This document shows, one piece after another, positions 53,856-60,764 of a DNA stretch of 60,764 bases (position 1 is the first letter of the stretch; each line of letters begins with the position of its first letter). The notes beneath the pieces are model-generated. The model worked only from the letters and a program-made list of their open reading frames with translations, did not search any database and was not told the origin of the DNA. Both the position numbers and the translations under genes were made by a program. This DNA is from JBFXAN01 sp050184225 (lineage in GTDB: Bacteria; Chloroflexota; Dehalococcoidia; CAUJGQ01), in assembly GCA_050184225.1 (NCBI GenBank), contig JBFXAN010000020.1, forward strand, positions 1 to 60,764. Reading direction: 5' to 3'.

Positions 53856-55023
53856 TGTAGAAGTTCAGATACATCGGTCACACGCAGCGAGCAGTGAAAG
53901 GAAGGGACGCTGGTGCTCGTATGAGCACCTTTGGCAGCGTGATCCCCGGCGCGGCTCGTCTGGCGGGCGTCGGGCGGGAGCTGTCGCCGGACGCCAGACG
54001 CCGATTGAAATGGATGGACTACCATGTGACGCATGGTCGGAACGTGAGCCGAACCTGCCGCTACTTCGGCATTGCGCGCAAAACGTTCTATGTCTGGTGG
54101 AAGCGCTACCGGCCGTATGACCTGCGCAGCCTGGAGGCCCGCGCCCGCCGGCCGATCCGCGTGCGCCAGCCCGACCGGCCCCCGGCCCTGGTGACAGCGG
54201 TGCAGCGGCTGCGGGAGCAATATCCCCGCTGGGGGAAGGACAAGCTGGCCGTGCTGCTGCGGCAGGTCGGGTGGACCGTCTCCACGTCGATGGTCGGGCG
54301 GATCCTCAGCGACTTGCAGCGGCGGGGTCTGCTGCGGGAGCCAGTGCGACTGACGGCGGCCCGGCGGCGGGCCGGCCGGCGGCGCCGGTATGCCGTGCGC
54401 AAACCGAAGGACTACACCGTCCGCGCCCCCGGCGACCTCGTCCAGTTCGACACGCAACTCCAGCACCCCGAACCGGGCATCACCCTGCGGCACTTCGCCG
54501 CTCGCGACATGGTCAGCCGCTACGACGTGCTCGCCGTCCACACCCGCGGGACCGCGTCGCTGGCGCGCGACCACCTGCAGCAGGTGCTCGCGCGGATGCC
54601 GTTCCCGATTCGCGCAGCCCAGATCGATGGTGGCAGCGAATACAAGGCGGAGTTCGAGGCCGCCTGTGAGGCGCTGGGCGTGCGCCTGTTCGTGTTGCCG
54701 CCCAAGAGTCCCAAGCTCAACGGGCGCGTCGAGCGCAGCCACCGCACCCATGAGGAGGAGTTCTATCAATGCTACGACGGTGCCTGGACCCTGGCGGACC
54801 TGCAGCCAGCGCTCCGGCAGTGGGAAATCGTGTACAACACGGTCCGCCCGCACCAGGCACTCGGCTACCGGACGCCCGCCGCCTTCCTCGCCGCGTGGCA
54901 CCGAAACGAAAACGAGACGGTCGGGACATGTCCCACCGCCTCGCCTTCAGTATGAGCACGCTCAGTCTCGCACAGCGGTTCGCAGAAAGGAGGCAAGTGT
55001 TACCGATCTACCGGACGAGTACA
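53856..55023. mobile_element. IS481-type insertion sequence with 5-bp target duplication
   Basis: A 1168-bp element. The left terminal repeat at 53856-53883 begins TGTAGAAGTTC and ends CATCGGTCACAC. The right one (54997-55023, read inward) begins TGTACTCGTCC and ends GATCGGTAACAC. About 21 of 28 positions agree. Both ends are flanked by ACAGG (53851-53855 and 55024-55028), the target duplication. It carries one intact transposase gene. The insertion lies between the IMPase start and the cobN promoter. Confidence 0.88.
53921..54955 (+). CDS. IS481-family DDE transposase
   Basis: A 344-aa transposase. The N-terminal helix-turn-helix pair is ARLAGVGRELSPDARRRLKW then NVSRTCRYFGIARKTFYVWW. The integrase catalytic core carries the DDE triad: Asp in DLVQFDTQLQ, Asp in AAQIDGGSEYK, Glu in LNGRVERSHRTHEEE. 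The C-terminal HQALGYRTPAAFLAAW is usual for the family. The frame appears intact, so the element may be active. The GTG at 53894 is an alternative start. Confidence 0.93.
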   Translation: MSTFGSVIPGAARLAGVGRELSPDARRRLKWMDYHVTHGRNVSRTCRYFGIARKTFYVWWKRYRPYDLRSLEARARRPIRVRQPDRPPALVTAVQRLREQYPRWGKDKLAVLLRQVGWTVSTSMVGRILSDLQRRGLLREPVRLTAARRRAGRRRRYAVRKPKDYTVRAPGDLVQFDTQLQHPEPGITLRHFAARDMVSRYDVLAVHTRGTASLARDHLQQVLARMPFPIRAAQIDGGSEYKAEFEAACEALGVRLFVLPPKSPKLNGRVERSHRTHEEEFYQCYDGAWTLADLQPALRQWEIVYNTVRPHQALGYRTPAAFLAAWHRNENETVGTCPTASPSV

Positions 55024-55028
55024 ACAGG

Positions 55029-55057
55029 TTGCCTCTGGAGACACCGCCAACCATACT
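55029..55057 (+). promoter_or_regulatory. Promoter of the cobN riboswitch transcript
   Basis: TTGCCT (55029-55034) and CATACT (55052-55057) are 17 bases apart. Transcription would start near 55064, 12 bases before the riboswitch stem. The IS target duplication ends at 55028, directly against the -35 box. Confidence 0.6.
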
Positions 55058-55075
55058 GAACCAGACACATGTAGC

Positions 55076-55172
55076 TGACCGCGAGACCTGCAGGGAAAGC
55101 CGGTGTGAGTCCGGCGCTGTCGCGCAACTGTAACCCCGACATCCGGGGGAGCCAGAGTACCTGCCGCGGTCA
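55076..55172 (+). promoter_or_regulatory. Cobalamin riboswitch
   Basis: The closing stem pairs TGACCGCG (55076-55083) with CGCGGTCA (55165-55172). Between them are the class signatures: GGGAAAGCCGGTGTGAGTCC, GCGCAACTGTAACCCC, and the B12-box-like GAGCCAGAGTACCTGCC. It senses adenosylcobalamin and controls the downstream cobN through the terminator at 55228. Confidence 0.93.
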
Positions 55173-55227
55173 CGTCTTGCCGCCGCGCCTTCGCGTCCAG
55201 GGTGCTGCTGGTTCCGCGGGAAAAGCG

Positions 55228-55260
55228 CCCGCCGTGCGATGGATGCCGGCGGGTCTTTTT
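55228..55260 (+). terminator. Riboswitch-linked intrinsic terminator
   Basis: CCCGCCG (55228-55234) and CGGCGGG (55247-55253) form a GC stem, followed by TCTTTTT. Placed between riboswitch and gene, it is the off-state terminator when cobalamin is bound. Confidence 0.85.
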
Positions 55261-55291
55261 GTCGTTCTCGACGCGAGAAAGTGCGGTCTTC

Positions 55292-58200
55292 ATGCGGAAT
55301 CTCGTCTATCGCGCCGACGGCAAGCTCGTCAACGTCGTCCGCCGGATGGGCCACCTGCTCGTCTGCACCGGTTGCTGCTGCGGCCACACCGAGCGCGGCC
55401 ACGCCGCCGTCCCCACCGACCTCTATCACGACGAATGGGAGCGCCGCCGGCTGCGCAACAGCGTCCACCTGACGATCGGCGGCTGCCTGGGTCCGTGTGC
55501 CCTCGCCAACGTCGTCGAGCTGGTCTTCGCCGGGCACACGCTCTTCTTCCACTCCGTCGACGACGAGGCGACCGTCCTCGCCATCTACGACTACATCGAG
55601 CAGATGGTCGCAGCCGAGGCGTACCTGCCGCCGCCGCCCGCCCTTGCCGATCGTCATTTCACCGCTGTCGCCTGGGAAGGCCGTCCCGATGGGGTCCAGG
55701 TCGAGGACCGGCGGTCGAAGCGCACGGGCGAGCGGCCCGGCATCCTCTATCTGACGCACGCCGACACCGATCTGCTCAGCCTCCAGGCCGGTATCGAGCG
55801 CCTGCCGTCCGACTTCCCGCCCGTGCGTGCCTACAATCTCGCCAACCTCGCCACTGACGCCGATGTCGACGCCTTCTTCGACGCGCATCTGCCCAACGCT
55901 GAGATCGTGATCGTCCGCGTCCACGGCGGGCGCACGTCCTTCGCTCACGGCTTCGACCGGCTCGTGCGCGAGGCGCAGACGCGCGACCTCTGGCTGCTCT
56001 GCCTGCCCGGCACGGACGCGCTCGACCCGGAGCTGACCGCGCTCTCGAACGCCGGTGTGCCGGTGCTGCACGAGCTCTTCGCCTATCTTCAGTACGGCGG
56101 CGTCGAGAACATGGCGCAGGCGCTGCGCTTTCTTACGGACCACCTGCTCACCACCGGCTTCGGCTACGAGCCGCCGGCGGAGCAGCCCCGCCACGGCGTC
56201 TATCACCCCGACGTGCCGGAGGGCACCCTCGACGCCTGGCGACAGCGTCACGACCCCGCGCTGCCCGTCCTCGGCCTGCTCTTCTACCGCGCCCACCTGC
56301 TCGCCGGCAACACCGCCTTCGTCGACGCGATCGTGCGGGCGGGCGAACGCGCCGGCTTCGCCGTGCTCCCCGTCTACGCCTATTCGCTCAAGGACGGCGC
56401 CGATGGACCGGGCGCCATGCCCGCGCCGCTCCGCTACTTCGATCCCGACACCGGCGTCGCCACCGATGCGATCGTCAGCACCCTCAGCTTCTCGATCGGC
56501 GGCGTCAACCCCGACGGCCCGACGCAGGCCGGCTGGAATGTCGAGGTGCTCGAATCGCTCGATGTTCCCGTCTTCCAAGCGCTCACCGTGGCGGTGCCGC
56601 GCGCCCGCTGGCAGACGAACGTGCGCGGCCTCTCGCCGGTCGAGGCGGCGATGAACGTCGTCCTGCCGGAGTTCGACGGCCGGATCAGCACCGTGCCCAT
56701 CTCATTCAAGGAGGACGCGAGCGGCGGTCCGGACATCGGCACGCCCGTCGTCCGCTACGTCCCCGACGAGGAGCGCATCGACCAGCTGATGGCGATCGTC
56801 GGCCGCACCGTCGCCCTGCGGCAAAAGCCGAACCAGGAGAAGCGCGTCGCCGTCGTGCTCACGAACAGCACCGCCCGCATCTCCCGGATCGGCAATGCCG
56901 TCGGCCTCGATGCTCCCGCGTCGCTGCTGCGCCTGCTGGAACGGATGCGCGACGCCGGCTATCAGGTCGGCGACCTGCCACCGGACGGCGACACGCTCAT
57001 CCACGAGCTGATCGACCGCTGCTCCTACGACCTCGAGTACCTGACTGAGGAGCAGCTTGCGCGGGCGGCCGGGCACGTCTCCGACGATGACTACGCCCGT
57101 TGGTTCTACGAACTGCCGTCCTCGATGCAGCGCGAGATCGGTGGACAGTGGGGGCCGCCGCCCGGCGTCGCCTATGTCCACGAAGGCCGTATCGCCCTGG
57201 CGGGGCTGACCTTCGGCAACGTCTTCGTCGCGCTGCAACCGCCCCGCGGCTACGGCATGGACCCCAACGCGATCTACCACATGCCCGACCTGCCGCCGCC
57301 GCACTCATATCACGCGCTGTACCGCTGGCTGCGCGAGCCAGAGGGCTGGAATGCCGACGCAATCGTCCACCTGGGCAAGCACGGCACCCTCGAATGGCTC
57401 CCCGGCAAAGCGGTCGCTCCCGCGGAGACGTGCTATCCGGATCACTTGCTCGCGGGCGTGCCGCTGATTTACCCGTTCATCATCAACGACCCCGGCGAGG
57501 GGACGCAGGCGAAGCGCCGGGCGCACGCCGTGATCATCGATCACATGACCCCGCCGATGGCCGCCGCCGGCTCCTACGGCGACCTCGCCGAACTGGCACA
57601 ACTCGTCGACGAATACTACCAGGCGGAGATCCTCGACCCGGCCAAGCTGCCCGTGCTCCAGCGGCAGATCTGGGATGTGGTGGTCAAGGCGAACCTCGAC
57701 AGTGACATGGCGATGCTGCTCAACCGCAACGCCGGCTCGGAGGACCACACACACGAATGGGACCCCACCCTCACCGAGGAGGGTGCGCCCGCGACAATGG
57801 AGGAGATGCGCGGCAAGGATGTCGCTCACCTGATCCAGGAGATCGACGGTTACCTCTGTGAGCTTGCCGGGGCACAGATCCGCGACGGCCTCCACATCCT
57901 CGGCGAGGTGCCGGACGGCGAGGCGCTGATCGCGCTGCTGGCGCAACTCGTCCGCCTGCCCAACGTGGAGGTGCCGAGCCTGCGCGCCACTGTCGCCGCC
58001 GCCTGCGGTCTCGACCTCGATACCCTGGTCGAGTCGCCCGGCGCCCGCCTGCCCGCTGGTTCTCCCTTCATCACCGCCGGCGACGCCCTCCAGGAGATCG
58101 ATGACCTCGGCCTCACCCTCCTCCGCCATCTCGACGAAGCGGGCTTCGATGCATCGTCGGTCGACGCTGTCGTTCAAACGACCCTCGTCCACACGCCGGC

Positions 58201-59608
58201 TGGCCGGGAAGTACTGGCGACCGTTGCCACCGTGCTCCGCTTCATCTGCGAGCACGTCCTGCCGCGCCTTCGCCAGACCAACGCCGAGATCGAAGCGATC
58301 CTCCGCGCGCTCGACGGCCGCTATGTGCCCGCCGGTCCCAGCGGCGCACCGACGCGGGGTATGGTTCATGTCCTGCCGACGGGACGCAACTTCTACGCCG
58401 TCGATCCCCGCTCGCTGCCGAGCGCGGCGGCCTGGCGGGTGGGTCAGGATCTGGCCGACGCGCTGCTGCGCCGTCACCTCGCCGACGAGGGCCGCTATCC
58501 GGAGTCGGTCGGTCTCTCGATCTGGGGTACCAGCGCGATGCGCACCCACGGCGACGACATCGCCGAGGTCTTCGCCCTGCTCGGCGTCCGCCCCATCTGG
58601 CAGGCGGAGAACCACCGGCTCGCCGGCGTCGAGGTGATCCCGCTCGCCGAACTGGGACACCCCCGCATCGACGTCGTCTGCCGCATCTCCGGCTTCTTCC
58701 GCGACGCCTTCCCCGACGTGATCGCCGTCCTCGACGAGGCGGTCCGCACCGTCGCCCTCCTCGACGAGCCGGAGGAGCAGAACTTCGTCCGCAAGCACGT
58801 CCTGGCACAGCAGCGCCTCCTCGCCGATCAAGGCGTTGCCACCGAGGAAGCACAACGCCGGTCGCGGTACCGCGTCTTCGGCTGCAAGCCGGGCACCTAC
58901 GGCGCCGGCATCCTGCCGCTGATCGACGAGCGCAACTGGCAGGGCGTCGCCGATTTCGCCGAGGCGTACGTCAACTGGGGCGGCTACGCCTACACCGGCG
59001 TCGAATACGGTGTCGATGCCCGCCGCGACTTCGAGGCACAGCTCAGCGGCGTGCAGGTCGCGGCGAAGAACCAGGACAACCGCGAACACGACATCTTCGA
59101 CTCCGACGACTACCTCCAGTACCACGGCGGCATGATCGCCACGATCCGGGCGCTGACCGGCGCCTCACCACGCCAGTACTTCGGCGACAGCGCCGACCCA
59201 TCGCGCCCGAAAGTCCGCGACCTCAAGGAAGAGGCGCGGCGTGTCTTCCGCACGCGCGTCGTCAACCCGAAGTGGATCGCCTCGATCCAGCGTCACGGCT
59301 ACAAGGGCGGCCTCGAGCTCGCCTCGACCGTCGACTACCTCTTTGGCTACGACGCAACCGCGGATGTGCTCGAAGACTGGATGTACGAACGCCTCACCGA
59401 GGCATACCTGACGAACGATGACCTCGTCGCGTTCCTCGAACGCAGCAACCCCTGGGCGCTACGTGACATGGCCGAGCGCTTGATGGAAGCGATCGAGCGC
59501 GGCCTCTGGATGGACCCCTCCGAAGAAACCCTCTGGGTGATCAAGGGCATCGCCCGCCGCCCGCTGTCCACCGCGCAACCTGCTGCCCCAATAGGTCATC
59601 CGGGGTAA
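55292..59608 (+). CDS. cobN: Cobaltochelatase CobN with fused [2Fe-2S] ferredoxin domain
   Basis: A 1438-aa large subunit of the aerobic ATP-dependent cobaltochelatase. Residues 1 to about 110 form a thioredoxin-like [2Fe-2S] ferredoxin domain, with Cys25, 28, 29 and 30 (VCTGCCCG) and Cys65 and 69 (GGCLGPCALA). The CobN/BchH body follows, with LFYRAHLLAGNTAFVDA, LSFSIGGVNPDGPTQAGWNV and HLGKHGTLEWLPGKAVA. Further on are the C-terminal landmarks GCKPGTYGAGILPLIDERNW and KNQDNREHDIFDSDDYLQYH. CobS/CobT or ChlI/ChlD partners are not in the window. The ATG at 55292 lies past the riboswitch terminator; an upstream frame-open ATG (55202) lies inside the leader and was rejected. Confidence 0.95.
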   Translation: MRNLVYRADGKLVNVVRRMGHLLVCTGCCCGHTERGHAAVPTDLYHDEWERRRLRNSVHLTIGGCLGPCALANVVELVFAGHTLFFHSVDDEATVLAIYDYIEQMVAAEAYLPPPPALADRHFTAVAWEGRPDGVQVEDRRSKRTGERPGILYLTHADTDLLSLQAGIERLPSDFPPVRAYNLANLATDADVDAFFDAHLPNAEIVIVRVHGGRTSFAHGFDRLVREAQTRDLWLLCLPGTDALDPELTALSNAGVPVLHELFAYLQYGGVENMAQALRFLTDHLLTTGFGYEPPAEQPRHGVYHPDVPEGTLDAWRQRHDPALPVLGLLFYRAHLLAGNTAFVDAIVRAGERAGFAVLPVYAYSLKDGADGPGAMPAPLRYFDPDTGVATDAIVSTLSFSIGGVNPDGPTQAGWNVEVLESLDVPVFQALTVAVPRARWQTNVRGLSPVEAAMNVVLPEFDGRISTVPISFKEDASGGPDIGTPVVRYVPDEERIDQLMAIVGRTVALRQKPNQEKRVAVVLTNSTARISRIGNAVGLDAPASLLRLLERMRDAGYQVGDLPPDGDTLIHELIDRCSYDLEYLTEEQLARAAGHVSDDDYARWFYELPSSMQREIGGQWGPPPGVAYVHEGRIALAGLTFGNVFVALQPPRGYGMDPNAIYHMPDLPPPHSYHALYRWLREPEGWNADAIVHLGKHGTLEWLPGKAVAPAETCYPDHLLAGVPLIYPFIINDPGEGTQAKRRAHAVIIDHMTPPMAAAGSYGDLAELAQLVDEYYQAEILDPAKLPVLQRQIWDVVVKANLDSDMAMLLNRNAGSEDHTHEWDPTLTEEGAPATMEEMRGKDVAHLIQEIDGYLCELAGAQIRDGLHILGEVPDGEALIALLAQLVRLPNVEVPSLRATVAAACGLDLDTLVESPGARLPAGSPFITAGDALQEIDDLGLTLLRHLDEAGFDASSVDAVVQTTLVHTPAGREVLATVATVLRFICEHVLPRLRQTNAEIEAILRALDGRYVPAGPSGAPTRGMVHVLPTGRNFYAVDPRSLPSAAAWRVGQDLADALLRRHLADEGRYPESVGLSIWGTSAMRTHGDDIAEVFALLGVRPIWQAENHRLAGVEVIPLAELGHPRIDVVCRISGFFRDAFPDVIAVLDEAVRTVALLDEPEEQNFVRKHVLAQQRLLADQGVATEEAQRRSRYRVFGCKPGTYGAGILPLIDERNWQGVADFAEAYVNWGGYAYTGVEYGVDARRDFEAQLSGVQVAAKNQDNREHDIFDSDDYLQYHGGMIATIRALTGASPRQYFGDSADPSRPKVRDLKEEARRVFRTRVVNPKWIASIQRHGYKGGLELASTVDYLFGYDATADVLEDWMYERLTEAYLTNDDLVAFLERSNPWALRDMAERLMEAIERGLWMDPSEETLWVIKGIARRPLSTAQPAAPIGHPG

Positions 59609-59714
59609 GGGCTATCTTCGGCGTCGTGCGGTATCGCCTGACTGAGACTACTCGTTCAGGCACGTATGTCGCGCCTTCGATACGATTATCGGAGACGCTT
59701 GATTCGGGGTGGAC

Positions 59715-60587
59715 ATGCGACGTGCCGTATCTCTCGGACTGGGGATGATAGCGCTCGCCGGCATCGCAGCCGTCGTCATTGTCGGTCACAGCGCGAACTT
59801 TCCAGCGCAAGGCCAGACGGCGATTCCGACGCCACCACCACCTGGTCCTGGCTTTACCGAAGTCGTTCCTCCACGGAAAGCCCGACCGGCATTTTACTTC
59901 GTGCCCTCAGCCTTCCATGGAAAGGTGGTCCATTGGTGGTCTACCCAATCGAACTTCATAGCAGGCGCCAGTAACCCGACGAATGGACAGCCGATCAACG
60001 TCGAAGCGTGGGTCCGCTTCGGACCGGACGGTGCGCCGAACCTCTACCATGCGATCGCAACCTACCAGGATGGGACGTTATACCAGGAAGTGCTTCGCTC
60101 GCCGACCGAGGAAACGACGGTGTACGACCCCCGTCTCCAGCCATCCGCCCCCGATGGGTCGAAGCTCTGCGTTGTGCGGACGCCAGGCGACGCAGGGCTC
60201 AGAGAACGCCTGAACAGCTCAGTACCCATGTTTGTGGATGAAACCTTGCTGCCACCGGCAGGATTCCGTGCAGTGGGCAGCGATCTGCCAACCCGGCCTG
60301 CACCCGCCGCGGCGCTGCCCGCCAATCTGACACCCGGGCAGGTCTATGGGCAGGCCACCTCAGTGGACCGGTGGGTGAGGGAATCGACCGACCGACAGGG
60401 CATGCGGGGGATAAGCACATTTGATGTAGGCATCGACGGCTACCTGCGCCTGAACCAATTCCAACGACTTGATGCGCAGGGAACGGTGCAGAATGAGGTG
60501 TGGTTCGCTAACGGCCGCCTGGCGGTCTACGACCCCGCCACTGTCCAGTCGGGCGTCTTCAATCTGTCTCGGGAGGGGTGTCAGTAA
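59715..60587 (+). CDS. Exported protein of unknown function
   Basis: A 290-aa protein. A signal peptide or anchor (MRRAVSLGLGMIALAGIAAV then VIVG) is followed by a Pro-rich linker (TAIPTPPPPGPGF) and a beta-rich domain (FYFVPSAFHGKVVHWWSTQS, VEAWVRFGPDGAPNLYHAIA, YDPRLQP). The repeated 'distribution of a request' style (xYQDGTLYQEVL, FDAQGTVQNEVWF-like) suggests a lipoprotein/beta-fold sensor, but no family is recognised. GGGGTGG before the ATG serves as ribosome site. Confidence 0.7.
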   Translation: MRRAVSLGLGMIALAGIAAVVIVGHSANFPAQGQTAIPTPPPPGPGFTEVVPPRKARPAFYFVPSAFHGKVVHWWSTQSNFIAGASNPTNGQPINVEAWVRFGPDGAPNLYHAIATYQDGTLYQEVLRSPTEETTVYDPRLQPSAPDGSKLCVVRTPGDAGLRERLNSSVPMFVDETLLPPAGFRAVGSDLPTRPAPAAALPANLTPGQVYGQATSVDRWVRESTDRQGMRGISTFDVGIDGYLRLNQFQRLDAQGTVQNEVWFANGRLAVYDPATVQSGVFNLSREGCQ

Positions 60588-60599
60588 TTGGAGCCGCAA

Positions 60600-60637
60600 C
60601 GCTCACGGAGCGCGCTAGCAGCGCCGCGCCGTGAGCG
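60600..60637 (+). other. Hairpin after the last gene
   Basis: CGCTCACGG and CCGTGAGCG form a perfect 9-bp stem with more pairing inside (GCGC words). There is no T-run, so terminator function is doubtful. The remaining sequence to 60764 shows no gene with a start signal. Confidence 0.5.
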
Positions 60638-60764
60638 ATGTCTATAGATGTCTCACCATCGGCGAAGTCTCTGTGAGTCCCCAAGTTGAGGCGACAGCCT
60701 GACCGTGCTCGTCAGCCGCTTCCCGAACGAACGCAAGCGCCTTGGCTTCTGAATCTAACTCGCC

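Noticed and set aside
55202..55291. Longer N-terminus for cobN
   Set aside because: Lies across the riboswitch terminator, which must be untranslated leader.
57305..59125. Long frame antisense to cobN (and another at 54962-56578)
   Set aside because: Both are shadows of a GC-rich coding strand with no recognisable domain.
60600..60637. Hairpin at the window end as a terminator
   Set aside because: Good stem but no T-run.

Overview
The window reads as a chromosomal segment of a high-GC bacterium, most likely a Chloroflexota member of the Thermomicrobia/Sphaerobacter type. This is inferred from gene content: a very short EF-Ts (168 aa), a B-type sdhC-sdhA-sdhB operon, a CIRCE heat-shock operator, a ferredoxin-fused CobN, and the order rpsB-tsf-pyrH-frr-uppS-cdsA-(GT2)-dxr-rseP. 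No rRNA, tRNA, CRISPR array or prophage was recognised. The host assignment is an inference.

Layout. 1-6042 (minus): a 40-aa membrane peptide, proS, thrC and a PEP-utilising / rifampin-phosphotransferase-like enzyme. 6268-10172 (plus): a large LuxR/LAL-type regulator broken by a one-base insertion, a DUF433-DUF5615 toxin-antitoxin-like pair, and the decayed C-terminus of a second LuxR gene. 10387-12779: a membrane-anchored unknown, a Tat-exported sulfite-oxidase-like molybdoenzyme and a small membrane protein. 12960-16731: two MFS transporters and two small genes, bracketed by two copies of one palindromic operator. 16763-25798 (minus): the translation / isoprenoid / phospholipid cluster, running from rpsB down to rseP and a TIM-barrel protein. 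25947-27536: a CIRCE-controlled FmdB zinc ribbon and a LysR regulator. 27609-32284: a candidate siderophore-use locus (S9 peptidase and FepB-like lipoprotein, divergent from a Fes-like esterase) around a 24-bp palindrome. 32329-37611: endonuclease IV, mutS and mutL. 37709-44760: mixed single genes, including an orphan response regulator, QueD/PTPS, a secreted lipase, a second DUF433-DUF5615 pair and dcd. 45098-51145: sdhCAB, then an ABC ATPase/FtsX/TetR operon. 51250-53835: VTT membrane protein, small winged-helix protein, PH-like membrane protein and a divergent IMPase. 53856-55023: an IS481-type element with a 5-bp target duplication. 55029-59608: promoter, cobalamin riboswitch, terminator and a ferredoxin-fused cobN. 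59715-60587: an exported protein.

The most unusual feature is the density of short inverted-repeat elements, at least nine sequence families in 60 kb. One family (about 160 bp, four copies) looks like a MITE. Several elements sit exactly at gene ends and supply stop codons or C-terminal tails (rseP, GT2, flavodoxin, ABC ATPase, PH-like protein). One element fuses the 3' end of rseP to the 5' end of the next gene. One straddles a start codon. The second notable point is the IS481 insertion immediately next to the -35 box of the cobN riboswitch promoter, which leaves the divergent IMPase only 20 bp of its own upstream sequence. No wholly new multigene defence or biosynthetic system was identified. 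The best candidates for undescribed biology are the coding-end repeats, the shared operator around the MFS genes, and the S9 peptidase embedded in a siderophore locus.
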